The notes: generated by a model from the letters alone, not told the origin. A DNA stretch of 64,000 bases from Kordiimonas sediminis (GCF_014656395.1 NZ_BNCI01000002.1:930001-994000), one strand, 5' to 3'. Positions 8,728-16,984 are shown, numbered from the stretch's first letter. A program made the numbers and translations.

Positions 8728-10815
8728 GTGATAAATACTGTTCTGCGAACTTTTTGGATTTTGCTTTGCGCCTCGTTAGTTACCGTGCAAGCGAGTACGG
8801 TTGAATATGCCGACACGCATAGTGATATTGAACTAATTGCCGAGGTCAGTAGCGCACAGCCAGGCCAGACCTTTACACTTGCTGTTACATTCACTCCTAA
8901 AGAGCATTGGCACACATACTGGAAAAACCCCGGCGATAGCGGGGCCCATCCAATCTATGAATGGCAACCGCAAGACGGAATAACTATTGGGTCCCCTGAC
9001 TTTCCTGCACCAGAACGACTGCCGGTTGGCCCCTTGATGAATTATGGCTATTCTGGTTCAGCAACTCACTTACTGCCAATAACGATTTCTCCTGACTTCA
9101 GTGGCGGTTCAATCGTCCTGTCAGGTGGTATCGAATGGTTGGTCTGTGAAATAGAGTGTGTCCCACAGTATAAAGACGTCAGTCTGGAGATACCCGTCGG
9201 TGACGGTGCAGTAGATGTGAGCGTGACTGAAACATTTACACAGGCGCGGGCAGCAATGCCTGATCCATCATACTATGACACGGAACTATCACTGGACGAC
9301 AGTGGTGTAACGCTAAAGGTAATGATGGCTCCATCAGAAACAGCAACGTTAGTAGATGCCTATTATTTCCCGGCACAGGAAGGGGTTCTATCTTACGCTG
9401 CGCCTCAAACACTGACCATTCAGGAAGACGGAACAGTCACTCTTCAGTCCAGTCGCAGCAATGGGTCGCCGCTACCAGACAGTGGCGCCGGTGTTCTAAA
9501 ACTTTTTTATAGTGACGACACGCAGCAGAGCTTCACCATCGAGCCCAAGTTCACGGCACCAACACTCAATACAGATAATAGTCCGGTCACTTCGTCAACG
9601 CCTGCACTGAATGTTCCCGAATTGCCCCTATGGCAAGCACTGATGTTTGCACTGGTGGGCGGATTGATCCTGAACTTGATGCCATGCGTGTTCCCGATCC
9701 TTTCCTTGAAGGCATTTGCCTTCATCAAGACAGGTGATCATTCGATTGCAGAGCGCCGTGCCGAGGGCTGGTCCTATACTGCAGGAATCATGATCAGCTT
9801 TCTTCTGATTGTTGGCCTATTATTTGTTCTTCGCGCTGCAGGGGCGTCAATTGGATGGGGATTTCAACTGCAGGAACCAGGCTTTGTAGCCTTAATGACA
9901 CTGATCATGGTGTTAATTTCTGCATCTCTGCTGGGCTTGTTTAATATTCAAACAGGACTAGAAGGCGCGGGGCAGGGGCTAACCAGTCAATCAGGAAACA
10001 AAGGGGCATTCTTTACAGGCGTTCTGGCCACACTGGTGGCTACGCCGTGCACAGCCCCTCTGATGGCACCTGCTATAGGCTATGCTCTGACACAACCTTT
10101 CTTTGTTGTCATACTTGTCTTTATGGCGATGGCATTTGGTCTTGCGCTCCCGTTCCTGCTTTTAAGTCACAGCAATACGATTGCACAAAAGCTGCCGCGA
10201 CCAGGCCCATGGATGGAAACAGTTAAGCAAGGCATGGCATTTCCAATGTTGCTGACTGCTGCATGGCTGATTTTTATATTCACCCAGCAATCTGACAGTG
10301 CCGCACTATTCATATTACTGGCAGCAATTGTCGGGGTCATATTTGCGGTATGGCTATGGCAACAAGGGCGTTCAAAAGCCCTAAAGGTTATTGCGCTCAC
10401 AATCGGTATATTCTGTACCGCTGCAATTATATGGCAGCCCCGCAGTACTGAAACAGAAACTGAGTCTACCGACACTCTTTCATACAGCGTAAATAATCTG
10501 CAAGACGTGCTGCAGAGCGGTGATGCTGTTTTTGTCTATTTCACTGCTGACTGGTGTATCACCTGTAAAGTCAATGAACAGGTTGCTCTCTTTCGTGACC
10601 AGACAATAGACTTGTTTAGGGAAAACAATATTCAACTAATGAAGGGTGACTGGACAAACCGGAATAAAGAGATTGCCGATTTACTGGCAAGTTATGGCCG
10701 GGCTGGTGTACCGCTTTATCTTTACTATCCCGCGGGATCAAAAGAACCTGTTATTTTGCCAGAAGTGTTAACAACTGGAATAATTCGCGACACTATTGAA
10801 GGAGCAGGCCAATGA
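8728..10815 (+). CDS. dsbD: DsbD/ScsB-type protein-disulfide reductase
   Basis: This is an inner-membrane thiol transporter that moves electrons from cytosolic thioredoxin to periplasmic partners. Domains in order: signal peptide (to about residue 23), a periplasmic N-terminal domain (about 25-270) with the WLVCEIECVPQY cysteine pair, a membrane core (about 300-570) with the buried cysteines of LMPCVFPILSLKAF and ATPCTAPLMAPAIGYA, and a C-terminal thioredoxin domain with FTADWCITCKVN. The large N-terminal domain with CEIEC is more like ScsB than E. coli DsbD. It starts at GTG 8728 with GGAG 9 nt upstream. Its stop overlaps the next gene's ATG (ATGA), which points to a dedicated partner redoxin. 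Confidence 0.92.
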   Translation: MINTVLRTFWILLCASLVTVQASTVEYADTHSDIELIAEVSSAQPGQTFTLAVTFTPKEHWHTYWKNPGDSGAHPIYEWQPQDGITIGSPDFPAPERLPVGPLMNYGYSGSATHLLPITISPDFSGGSIVLSGGIEWLVCEIECVPQYKDVSLEIPVGDGAVDVSVTETFTQARAAMPDPSYYDTELSLDDSGVTLKVMMAPSETATLVDAYYFPAQEGVLSYAAPQTLTIQEDGTVTLQSSRSNGSPLPDSGAGVLKLFYSDDTQQSFTIEPKFTAPTLNTDNSPVTSSTPALNVPELPLWQALMFALVGGLILNLMPCVFPILSLKAFAFIKTGDHSIAERRAEGWSYTAGIMISFLLIVGLLFVLRAAGASIGWGFQLQEPGFVALMTLIMVLISASLLGLFNIQTGLEGAGQGLTSQSGNKGAFFTGVLATLVATPCTAPLMAPAIGYALTQPFFVVILVFMAMAFGLALPFLLLSHSNTIAQKLPRPGPWMETVKQGMAFPMLLTAAWLIFIFTQQSDSAALFILLAAIVGVIFAVWLWQQGRSKALKVIALTIGIFCTAAIIWQPRSTETETESTDTLSYSVNNLQDVLQSGDAVFVYFTADWCITCKVNEQVALFRDQTIDLFRENNIQLMKGDWTNRNKEIADLLASYGRAGVPLYLYYPAGSKEPVILPEVLTTGIIRDTIEGAGQ

Positions 10816-11447
10816 AGATACTAAAAATACTAACCGCATCAATCGCTGCACTTTTTATTGTATCAGGTGTGCCGTCATCTGCCAGTGGACCGGTTGTGGG
10901 CCAGCCAGCACCTGATTTTACCCTTCAGGACATGACAGGGGAAACTGTCTCCCTTGCGGACTATCGCGGTAAGCCCGTTATTCTTGAATGGACAAACCAT
11001 CAGTGCCCATACGTTCGCAAACATTATGCAACTGGTAACATGCAAACACTGCAACGCGACCTTACAGAGGACGGGGCAGTGTGGTTGACAATTATCTCAT
11101 CTGCGCCCGGGAAACAGGGTCATGTCACTTCTGAAGAAGCACAGGAACTAACCACATCACGCGGAGCGTATTCCACGAAGGTTCTCTTTGACCCGACCGG
11201 TGTAACCGGCAGGGCATATGAAGCAAAAACAACGCCGCAAATGTTTCTGATCGATATAAATGGCCTTGTTCAATATATGGGTGCAATAGACGATCAGCCA
11301 TCAACGCGTGTTAGTACGCTTGAAGGTGCTAAAAATTATGTCATGGAAGCATGGACCAGCATGAAGGCTGGTGAGGCTATCTCTGAAACATCAACCAAGC
11401 CATATGGATGTTCGATTAAATATCCGGAGACTGAAGGCTTTAAATAA
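10812..11447 (+). CDS. exported redoxin-domain (AhpC/TSA-like) protein
   Basis: The 211-residue protein has a signal peptide (MKILKILTASIAALFIVSG...) followed by a thioredoxin-fold domain: PAPDFTLQDMTGETVSLADY, then WTNHQCPYVRKHY with a single peroxidatic-type Cys, PQMFLIDINGLVQYMGAIDD, and a C-terminal KPYGCSIKY cysteine that may be the resolving residue. It would act in the periplasm and is coupled by a 4-nt overlap to the DsbD/ScsB-like reductase, so it is probably reduced by it. The exact target is unknown. Confidence 0.88.
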   Translation: MKILKILTASIAALFIVSGVPSSASGPVVGQPAPDFTLQDMTGETVSLADYRGKPVILEWTNHQCPYVRKHYATGNMQTLQRDLTEDGAVWLTIISSAPGKQGHVTSEEAQELTTSRGAYSTKVLFDPTGVTGRAYEAKTTPQMFLIDINGLVQYMGAIDDQPSTRVSTLEGAKNYVMEAWTSMKAGEAISETSTKPYGCSIKYPETEGFK

Positions 11448-11501
11448 GCGGTATTTAGATCAGCATCGGCCCTATACATATCAGTCGAGAAACATCAAAC
11501 A

Positions 11502-11529
11502 AAAGGGATCCATCCAGGTCCCTTTTTTT
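11502..11529 (+). terminator. rho-independent terminator after redoxin gene
   Basis: AAAGGGATCC pairs with GGTCCCTTT around an ATCCA-type loop and is followed by a run of seven or more T. It closes the dsbD-redoxin unit. Confidence 0.85.
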
Positions 11530-11628
11530 CTTTATTACCAACTCTTTATTAACACTATTGATTAAAAATCCCCCTAATGTAAAAGTAGGAATAGTAAAAA
11601 CGGGCTCCAACAGGCAGGCACATAACGT

Positions 11629-12498
11629 ATGTTTTTCATTATCGGTCTTGTAGTAGTGATGATCATGGTCTTCGGCGGCTTTACGCTCGCTGGTGGTAAA
11701 TTCGACATTATCATCAAGGCTGCACCATATGAATTGATGATGATCTTTGGCGGTGCGATTGGTGCCTTTGTCTCAGGCAACGACGGCGGCATTATCAAAG
11801 GTGTCATGGGTGGTCTGGGTAAGGTTTTCAAGGGACCGCAATGGAAACCCGAAGACTATAAAGACTTATTATGTCTTTTATTCCTCTTAACGAAAACCAT
11901 GAAATCGAAGGGCGTTGTGGCAATTGAAGCCCATATTGAAAACCCTCACGAATCCCGCATTTTCAATCAGTTCCCTAAAATTGAGGGGGACCATCACGTT
12001 GTTGAATTCATTTGTGATTATGTCCGGATGATGACAATGAGCTTTGAAGACCCCATGCAGTTTGAAGATGCCATGAATGCTGACCTTGAAAAACATCACA
12101 AAGAAGAGCATGAATCACAGCATGCCCTGCAAACTATGGCTGACGGCTTGCCCGCGATTGGTATTGTGGCAGCGGTTCTTGGTATCATTAAGACGATGGC
12201 CGCGATTTCCGAGCCAGTTGAAATCCTTGGTGCTATGGTAGGCGGTGCCCTTGTTGGTACGTTCTTGGGTATTTTCCTGGGCTACCTGATCGTAGGACCA
12301 ATCGCCAACCGACTGAATTTCATTCTTGCACAGGATGGCCACTTTATGAATCTGGTGAAAGTAGTTCTCGTATCGCACCTGCAGGGGAACGCACCGCAGA
12401 TTTCTGTGGAACTGGGCCGACGTATGTGCCCGTCACCGTGTATGCCAGGGTTTATCGAACTTGAAGAAGCTCTGGCAGAGTTGCCACCTGACGTTTAA
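11629..12498 (+). CDS. motA: flagellar motor stator protein MotA
   Basis: MotA forms the proton-channel stator with MotB and exerts torque on the rotor protein FliG. The 289-residue product has two N-terminal membrane segments, a cytoplasmic region (about residues 75-170) with LLFLLTKTMKSKGVVAIEAHIENP, and two C-terminal segments (GLPAIGIVAAVLGIIKTM and ALVGTFLGIFLGYLIVGPI). Family features such as FGGAIGAFV and the final RRMCPSPCMPGFIELEE are typical of alphaproteobacterial MotA. No motB lies on either side; argC follows in the same direction. No strong ribosome site is seen before the ATG. Confidence 0.95.
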   Translation: MFFIIGLVVVMIMVFGGFTLAGGKFDIIIKAAPYELMMIFGGAIGAFVSGNDGGIIKGVMGGLGKVFKGPQWKPEDYKDLLCLLFLLTKTMKSKGVVAIEAHIENPHESRIFNQFPKIEGDHHVVEFICDYVRMMTMSFEDPMQFEDAMNADLEKHHKEEHESQHALQTMADGLPAIGIVAAVLGIIKTMAAISEPVEILGAMVGGALVGTFLGIFLGYLIVGPIANRLNFILAQDGHFMNLVKVVLVSHLQGNAPQISVELGRRMCPSPCMPGFIELEEALAELPPDV

Positions 12499-12579
12499 TC
12501 AGCTTTTGCCAAATAACCAAAGCTGGTTATAGGCAATAGGACAGTCAGAATTTCTCTTGTTCACATAACAGACGACCAA

Positions 12580-12601
12580 GCGTACAATGATCATTGTACG
12601 C
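12580..12601. promoter_or_regulatory. perfect 22-bp palindrome upstream of argC (operator candidate)
   Basis: The half-site GCGTACAATGA is followed immediately, with no spacer, by its exact reverse complement TCATTGTACGC. The centre is 41 nt upstream of the argC ATG at 12632. A zero-spacer perfect dyad of this length is typical of a dimeric regulator site, not of a terminator, as no T-run follows. The regulator is unknown. Confidence 0.6.
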
Positions 12602-12631
12602 CCCGCTCATTTAGAATACGGACAGATCATC

Positions 12632-13756
12632 ATGTCAGATAAAAAGCTTCGCATCGGAATTCTTGGCGCCAGTGGGTATACAGGCGCAGACTTAATCAGA
12701 TTGCTTGTGGCCCACCCTAATGCAGAAATTGTTTTGATGACAGGTGAACGCAAGGCAGGGCTGCCTATTGAGAGCGTTTATCCGCACTTAGGTGGATATG
12801 GCTTACCAGACATGATCAGCATTAATGATATTGAATGGCCTGCTGTCGATCTGGACGTTGTTTTTTGTGCCCTTCCGCACGCAACAAGTCAGCAGGTCAT
12901 CAATGGCCTAATGCATTCGGTACAACATTCCTTGCTGGAAGAACTGGTCGCAGAAGGACAGGATGATCTGGCCAACCAGATCAATACAGAGGTTAAAATC
13001 ATTGATCTGTCTGCCGATTTCCGCCTGCGAGACACTGAAACCTACGCAAAATGGTATGGTCATGAACATCAGGCCCCGGCATTACAGCCACAAGCCGTCT
13101 ACGGCTTGCCTGAGATTTATCGAGAACAGATCGAAACTGCAAAACTGGTTGCATGCCCTGGCTGTTACCCGACCGCGGCGCTGCTGGCCCTTATCCCGCC
13201 GCTAAGAGCCGGTGTAATATCCCACAAAGACATCATAATTGATGCCAAGTCAGGCGTATCAGGCGCAGGGCGCTCGCTTAAAGAAAGCAACCTTTATGTT
13301 GAAGTTGCCGAAGCCATGCATCCATACGGCCTTGGTCACCATAGACATATGCCGGAAATAGAACAGGAATTGTCTGTTGCCTCAGGTGCTGACACTGTTA
13401 TCAGTTTCACGCCTCACCTTGTCCCCATGAACCGGGGCGAGCTTGAGACAATCTATGTTAAGCTAAACAATGGTCAAACCGTGCAAAGTCTGCGTAGCAC
13501 GCTTGAACAAACTTATGCCAATTCACCTTTTGTACGTGTACTGGAAGAGGGGATAGCCCCTGCCACACGCATGGTACGCGGCTCCAACCACTGTGTCTTA
13601 AACGTATTCCAGGACCGCCAAAGTGACCGAGCCATTATTGTTGCCGCCATTGATAACCTTGTTAAAGGCTCATCCGGCCAGGCAATTCAAAATATGAACC
13701 TTATGTTTGGACTACCGGAAACAACTGGCCTGCTGCAGGCTCCAATGTTCCCATAA
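12632..13756 (+). CDS. argC: N-acetyl-gamma-glutamyl-phosphate reductase
   Basis: This is the third step of arginine synthesis: NADPH-dependent reduction of N-acetylglutamyl phosphate to the semialdehyde. The Rossmann motif ILGASGYTGADLIRLL is at the N-terminus, the catalytic Cys sits in ACPGCYPTAALLAL, and SGVSGAGR and PYGLGHHRHMPEIEQEL follow. The 374 residues exceed the family's usual roughly 345-350. The excess is an insertion of about 25 residues between ALPHATSQQVINGL and VKIIDLSADFRL, rich in Gln, Glu and Leu. An earlier in-frame ATG at 12587 is rejected because it begins inside the 22-bp palindrome and the homologous start is MSDKKLRIGILGASGYTG. The next gene starts 14 nt later. Confidence 0.96.
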   Translation: MSDKKLRIGILGASGYTGADLIRLLVAHPNAEIVLMTGERKAGLPIESVYPHLGGYGLPDMISINDIEWPAVDLDVVFCALPHATSQQVINGLMHSVQHSLLEELVAEGQDDLANQINTEVKIIDLSADFRLRDTETYAKWYGHEHQAPALQPQAVYGLPEIYREQIETAKLVACPGCYPTAALLALIPPLRAGVISHKDIIIDAKSGVSGAGRSLKESNLYVEVAEAMHPYGLGHHRHMPEIEQELSVASGADTVISFTPHLVPMNRGELETIYVKLNNGQTVQSLRSTLEQTYANSPFVRVLEEGIAPATRMVRGSNHCVLNVFQDRQSDRAIIVAAIDNLVKGSSGQAIQNMNLMFGLPETTGLLQAPMFP

Positions 13757-13770
13757 GGAACCAGCACATT

Positions 13771-14373
13771 ATGCCAGGTAACAAAGCTGATTCTTCTGGG
13801 CCCTTAAGGCGCGAAACTGATCTGGGAGGTCTACTGACCCCTTTCGCAGGGAATTGGCCTGTTCTGCATGAGGATACTTTCGCTTTTCACGGAAGCCAGA
13901 TTGTAGGCAATGTCACAATTGGTAAAGGGTCCAGCGTTTGGCATAACTGCGTACTGCGCGGGGATGTTAACGACATTACCATTGGTGAATATACCAATAT
14001 TCAGGACGGTACTGTTATTCACGTCAGTACCCGCACCTATCCAACACGCATTGATGATCATGTCCTAGTCGGCCATATGGCTATGTTGCATGGTTGTCAT
14101 TTAAAAAACTACAGCTTTGTGGGGATTGGTGCGATCGTGATGGATAACTGCACGATTGAAGAAGACGGCATGTTGGCTGCGGGCGCCATGCTAACACCCG
14201 GCAAGACCATCGGCAGAGGAGAGCTTTGGGCAGGGCGTCCAGCGAAGTTTCTCCGCATGGTGTCCGAGAAGGAACTTTCGCGCAATCGTCAGATGGGCAT
14301 GCACTATTACAAACTGGCCCAGCAACATAAAAAGGATTCCCTGGGAATAGAGGTTGAAAAACCCTATCCATAA
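13771..14373 (+). CDS. gamma-class carbonic anhydrase family protein
   Basis: This is a left-handed beta-helix hexapeptide-repeat protein of 200 residues, probably trimeric, converting CO2 and bicarbonate. The three zinc histidines can be placed in DGTVIHVS and VGHMAMLHGC. Repeats run from SQIVGNVTIGKGSSVWHNC through GEYTNIQ and KTIGRGELWAGRPAKFLR. A C-terminal helix (SEKELSRNRQMGMHYYKLA) completes the fold. A non-homologous N-terminal stretch of about 30 residues precedes the domain, so a slightly later start cannot be excluded. Relatives include YrdA/PaaY proteins whose activity is not always shown. Confidence 0.9.
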   Translation: MPGNKADSSGPLRRETDLGGLLTPFAGNWPVLHEDTFAFHGSQIVGNVTIGKGSSVWHNCVLRGDVNDITIGEYTNIQDGTVIHVSTRTYPTRIDDHVLVGHMAMLHGCHLKNYSFVGIGAIVMDNCTIEEDGMLAAGAMLTPGKTIGRGELWAGRPAKFLRMVSEKELSRNRQMGMHYYKLAQQHKKDSLGIEVEKPYP

Positions 14374-14399
14374 TCCTACATAGAATTTATCAAATTTCG

Positions 14400-14420
14400 G
14401 AAATATACACCGTATATTTC
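14400..14420 (+). promoter_or_regulatory. AT-rich dyad in sodB upstream region
   Basis: GAAATATAC (14400-14408) and GTATATTTC (14412-14420) form a perfect 9-bp inverted repeat with a 3-nt spacer, followed by TCTTTTCTCT. It may be a weak terminator of the carbonic anhydrase gene or an operator for sodB 60 nt downstream. Sequence alone does not decide. Confidence 0.4.
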
Positions 14421-14430
14421 TCTTTTCTCT

Positions 14431-14447
14431 GCGGTGCTTTCTACCGC
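14431..14447 (+). promoter_or_regulatory. short GC-rich dyad in sodB upstream region
   Basis: GCGGT (14431-14435) and ACCGC (14443-14447) form a short stem with a 7-nt loop followed by TTTATT, 33 nt before sodB. It could lie in the mRNA leader. Confidence 0.25.
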
Positions 14448-14479
14448 TTTATTCACGTTGACTAAGAAGGGTTTTTATT

Positions 14480-15082
14480 ATGTCTTTTTCTTTGCCTGAC
14501 CTCCCATATGCTGCTGATGCACTCCAGCCACACATTTCAGCTGAAACGCTCGGCTTTCACCACGGCAAACACCACAATGCCTATGTAACAAACCTGAACG
14601 GCCTGATTGAAGGTACTGATCTCGCAGACAAGTCACTTGAAGAAATTATGGTAGCTACCGCTGGTGATGCGTCCAAAGCAGGCGTGTTCAATAATGCAGC
14701 ACAAGTATGGAACCACACATTCTACTGGAACAGCATGGCTCCTAACGGTGGCGGCAAGCCATCCGGTGCTCTTGCTGAAAAGATTGACGCTGATTTCGGC
14801 AGCTTTGACGCTTTTGTAGACGCCTTTAAGACAGCAGGTGCAACGCAGTTTGGTTCTGGCTGGGCTTGGTTAGTACTGAAGGACGGCAAACTTGAAGTTA
14901 CTAAAACTGCTAATGCTGAGTGCCCGCTGACTGACGGTGCTACACCTCTCCTGACAATGGACGTTTGGGAGCATGCTTACTATCTTGATTTCCAGAACCG
15001 TCGCCCTGATTACATTGCGACATTCCTTGAAAGTCTGGTGAATTGGGACTTTGCGGCTGCTAATCTCGCAGCTGCTGGCTAG
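14480..15082 (+). CDS. sodB: superoxide dismutase, iron type
   Basis: The enzyme dismutes superoxide to oxygen and peroxide in the cytosol. It has 200 residues. Metal ligands are visible in [19 protein letters not shown] (first His), [10 protein letters not shown] (second His) and [16 protein letters not shown] (Asp and His). Gln in [14 protein letters not shown] and the sequence context favour iron over manganese specificity. It has its own upstream region with two dyads and a strong terminator after it, so it appears monocistronic. Confidence 0.97.
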   Translation: MSFSLPDLPYAADALQPHISAETLGFHHGKHHNAYVTNLNGLIEGTDLADKSLEEIMVATAGDASKAGVFNNAAQVWNHTFYWNSMAPNGGGKPSGALAEKIDADFGSFDAFVDAFKTAGATQFGSGWAWLVLKDGKLEVTKTANAECPLTDGATPLLTMDVWEHAYYLDFQNRRPDYIATFLESLVNWDFAAANLAAAG

Positions 15083-15107
15083 TTTAAGCAAAGACTGAAA
15101 ATGAAGT

Positions 15108-15137
15108 AGGGGCTGGAAATATCCAGCCCCTTTTTTG
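15108..15137 (+). terminator. rho-independent terminator of sodB
   Basis: A 10-bp stem AGGGGCTGGA (15108-15117) with TCCAGCCCCT (15122-15131), 4-nt loop, then six T (15131-15136). Confidence 0.92.
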
Positions 15138-15160
15138 TTACGCTCGCATCTATTGATGAT

Positions 15161-15718
15161 TTAATGCGACATCCCGACCATGCAGTAAAGCATAGGGATG
15201 GAAAGCAAAGTGTTTGTCCGGCTAAACAGCATTGCACGGCGTGCGGCTGCTGGTTTGGCATCTGCCTCGGCCTCTACAATACCCAGTGCAATTTTTTGCG
15301 ATGGCCAGATCACAAACCAAACGTTAAACCACATAATGATCGCAAGCCACATTCCAACACCAATCAAACGTGCTGAGCCGTCAAGTGTTAGCGCTGCGAC
15401 AAGATATCCAGCATCATGTGCAGTCCACAGACCTGTAATCAATGTCGCCATTGCAGCCCAGCGAAACCAAAATAGGGCCGCAGGAGCAATATGCTTTCCA
15501 ACGGCTGGTTTCAGCTCATCAGGGATTGACGGCATCGTCGGTATCTGAACGAAGTTAAAATACCAAAGCAAACCAATCCACATCACGCCCGATAGCACAT
15601 GCAAGTATCTGGCATAAAAGAATGTATAGTCTTTAGTCGCTATACCAAAAGCAACGGCCACAGTTACAACTATGCCTGCAATAACCGTATTACGTAAATT
15701 TTCCAGAATGAAACCCAT
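15161..15718 (-). CDS. urate hydroxylase PuuD-like multi-pass membrane protein
   Basis: The 185-residue product has four or more membrane segments and matches the membrane part of the PuuD/urate-oxidase N-terminal family (DUF989-type): YARYLHVLSGVMWIGLLWYFN, FVQIPTMPSIPDELKP, LFWFRWAAMATLITGLW, and IMWFNVWFVIWPSQK. The cytochrome c domain found in full-length PuuD is absent, so a uricase role is not supported; many Alphaproteobacteria carry this short form. The start at 15718 follows GGGGGATT. A longer in-frame extension to 15910 overlaps the divergent gene and lacks homology-like sequence. Confidence 0.78.
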   Translation of the reverse strand: MGFILENLRNTVIAGIVVTVAVAFGIATKDYTFFYARYLHVLSGVMWIGLLWYFNFVQIPTMPSIPDELKPAVGKHIAPAALFWFRWAAMATLITGLWTAHDAGYLVAALTLDGSARLIGVGMWLAIIMWFNVWFVIWPSQKIALGIVEAEADAKPAAARRAMLFSRTNTLLSIPMLYCMVGMSH

Positions 15719-15874
15719 TTGGTAATCCCCCTTTGTTTTAGTACCCGCCCCCGGGTCGCAACAAAGTGTACTATGAAAAATATCGAAACTCAAATTTCTA
15801 ACAATTTCGGTAAAAATAACGGGCAGGGACAGGTTTCCCTTGATTTCATTATAAAGTGGTCTAAACGTGCGTTC

Positions 15875-16705
15875 ATGGTACATACCGAAATCAAAACTGA
15901 CTATTGCCAAAATCTGGTTAGAGACGAAGATCCAGACAGATATCTTGCGTGCTTATTCGCACCGTCTTTTGCCCGCGATGATATTTTTGCTCTGTATGCA
16001 TTTAATCAGGAACTGGCAAAAACCAAGGAAACAACGTCGGAGCCAACCCTGGGGGAAATACGTCTGACCTGGTGGCAGGAAACTCTGGACGGGATTACAG
16101 CCGGACATGTGCGTGAACATCCAGTAGCAATTGCTGTATCGAACATACAACGATTACCTAAGATTATACCGCTTCTGAGCCAGATTATAGATGCACGACG
16201 CCTGGATATTTATGCTGATGGTCCTGTCGACATGCAGGCACTTATCACCTATGTCCAAAGAACTGGCGGCGATATATTACAAGCTGCTTGTCTACTTGAG
16301 AATGAAAAAGCCACGGATAGCGATCTGCAGAACGCGCAGGATATTGGTGCGGCTTTTGCCATGACCGGGCTCATCAGGGCCAGCATCTGGCAAGCAGCAG
16401 CAAACACACATTTTCTGCCACAGGACCAGAAGAAGGCAGCTTCACAGTCGTCAGGCGATACACTGACGAATATTTCTCCCATCCTCGATCAGATGCTCTT
16501 CAGGTCTAAAAACTGGCTGACTAGTGTTCGTACACGCGCACCAAAAGGCAAGGGGCATATCTTTAGGATAGCGACCATTACACAAAGGTATATCACTGAC
16601 CTGGAAAAACGCGGCTATGCAGATGTTTCCAAAGCACCGCTTTCGCCAATCACGCCGGGTGTCATCCTAAAGCATATTGGTTTTTCGCTAGTCTCAAAAT
16701 ACTGA
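15875..16705 (+). CDS. squalene/phytoene synthase family protein (NDUFAF6-like)
   Basis: The 276-residue protein belongs to the trans-isoprenyl diphosphate synthase fold. The N-terminal CQNLVRDEDPDRYLACLFAP and FALYAFNQELAKTKE match the alphaproteobacterial/NDUFAF6 branch. The first Asp-rich diphosphate-binding motif of true phytoene synthases is not evident, and in this branch a structural or assembly role for respiratory complex I is known in mitochondria; function here is unknown. The start at 15875 is chosen from that conserved N-terminus. Upstream in-frame ATGs at 15719 and 15773 would add sequence without family resemblance, and 15719 directly abuts the divergent gene's start. Confidence 0.82.
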   Translation: MVHTEIKTDYCQNLVRDEDPDRYLACLFAPSFARDDIFALYAFNQELAKTKETTSEPTLGEIRLTWWQETLDGITAGHVREHPVAIAVSNIQRLPKIIPLLSQIIDARRLDIYADGPVDMQALITYVQRTGGDILQAACLLENEKATDSDLQNAQDIGAAFAMTGLIRASIWQAAANTHFLPQDQKKAASQSSGDTLTNISPILDQMLFRSKNWLTSVRTRAPKGKGHIFRIATITQRYITDLEKRGYADVSKAPLSPITPGVILKHIGFSLVSKY

Positions 16706-16727
16706 TTTTTAAATCAGATGAACCCAT

Positions 16728-16761
16728 AGCAATAACAAAAGCCCGCTCTAATGAGCAGGCT
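16728..16761 (-). terminator. rho-independent terminator of the 59-aa gene
   Basis: On the minus strand AGCCTGCTC pairs with GAGCGGGCT (one T-G pair) around ATTA, followed by TTTTGTTATT. It lies 44 nt beyond the stop of the small minus-strand gene. Confidence 0.8.
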
Positions 16762-16804
16762 AAGGTCAACAATATTAAATTGTAAGTCGTGACCGGGTCG
16801 TCTT

Positions 16805-16984
16805 TTATGCCTGAATATCCACCCGTTCGCCAACACCACTTCCTGTATCGGACGGCTCAATTTCTTTCCGTTCGATTTCAGAATCCTGAGACTCTCTCCG
16901 CTCATTAACAGCCGATTCCGAACCGGAACGACCAGCGGACTGAGCAACCTGACCGGCAGCAGACGCTGTACCTTGAATATCCAT
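16805..16984 (-). CDS. small hydrophilic protein of 59 residues, unrecognised
   Basis: An ATG at 16984 is preceded by GGAAGGAG at ideal spacing (6 nt) and opens a 59-codon frame to a TAA at 16805, followed by a good terminator. The protein starts MDIQGTASAAGQVAQSAG, is rich in Ser, Glu, Gly and Arg, has a charged middle (NERRESQDSEIERKEIE), and ends GSGVGERVDIQA. Tails like 'G..VDI.A' occur in small alphaproteobacterial proteins of unknown function, some near motility genes; that link is memory-based inference. No signal peptide or membrane segment. The complete RBS-ORF-terminator set is the main support. Confidence 0.75.
   Translation of the reverse strand: MDIQGTASAAGQVAQSAGRSGSESAVNERRESQDSEIERKEIEPSDTGSGVGERVDIQA

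Noticed and set aside
11520-11600. CtrA site before motA (TTAA ... TTAA)
   Set aside because: The two TTAA boxes are separated by 9 nt, not 7.
15719-15874. Longer N-terminus for the squalene/phytoene synthase-family protein
   Set aside because: The added 52 residues have no family resemblance and start directly against the divergent gene's start codon, leaving no promoter space.
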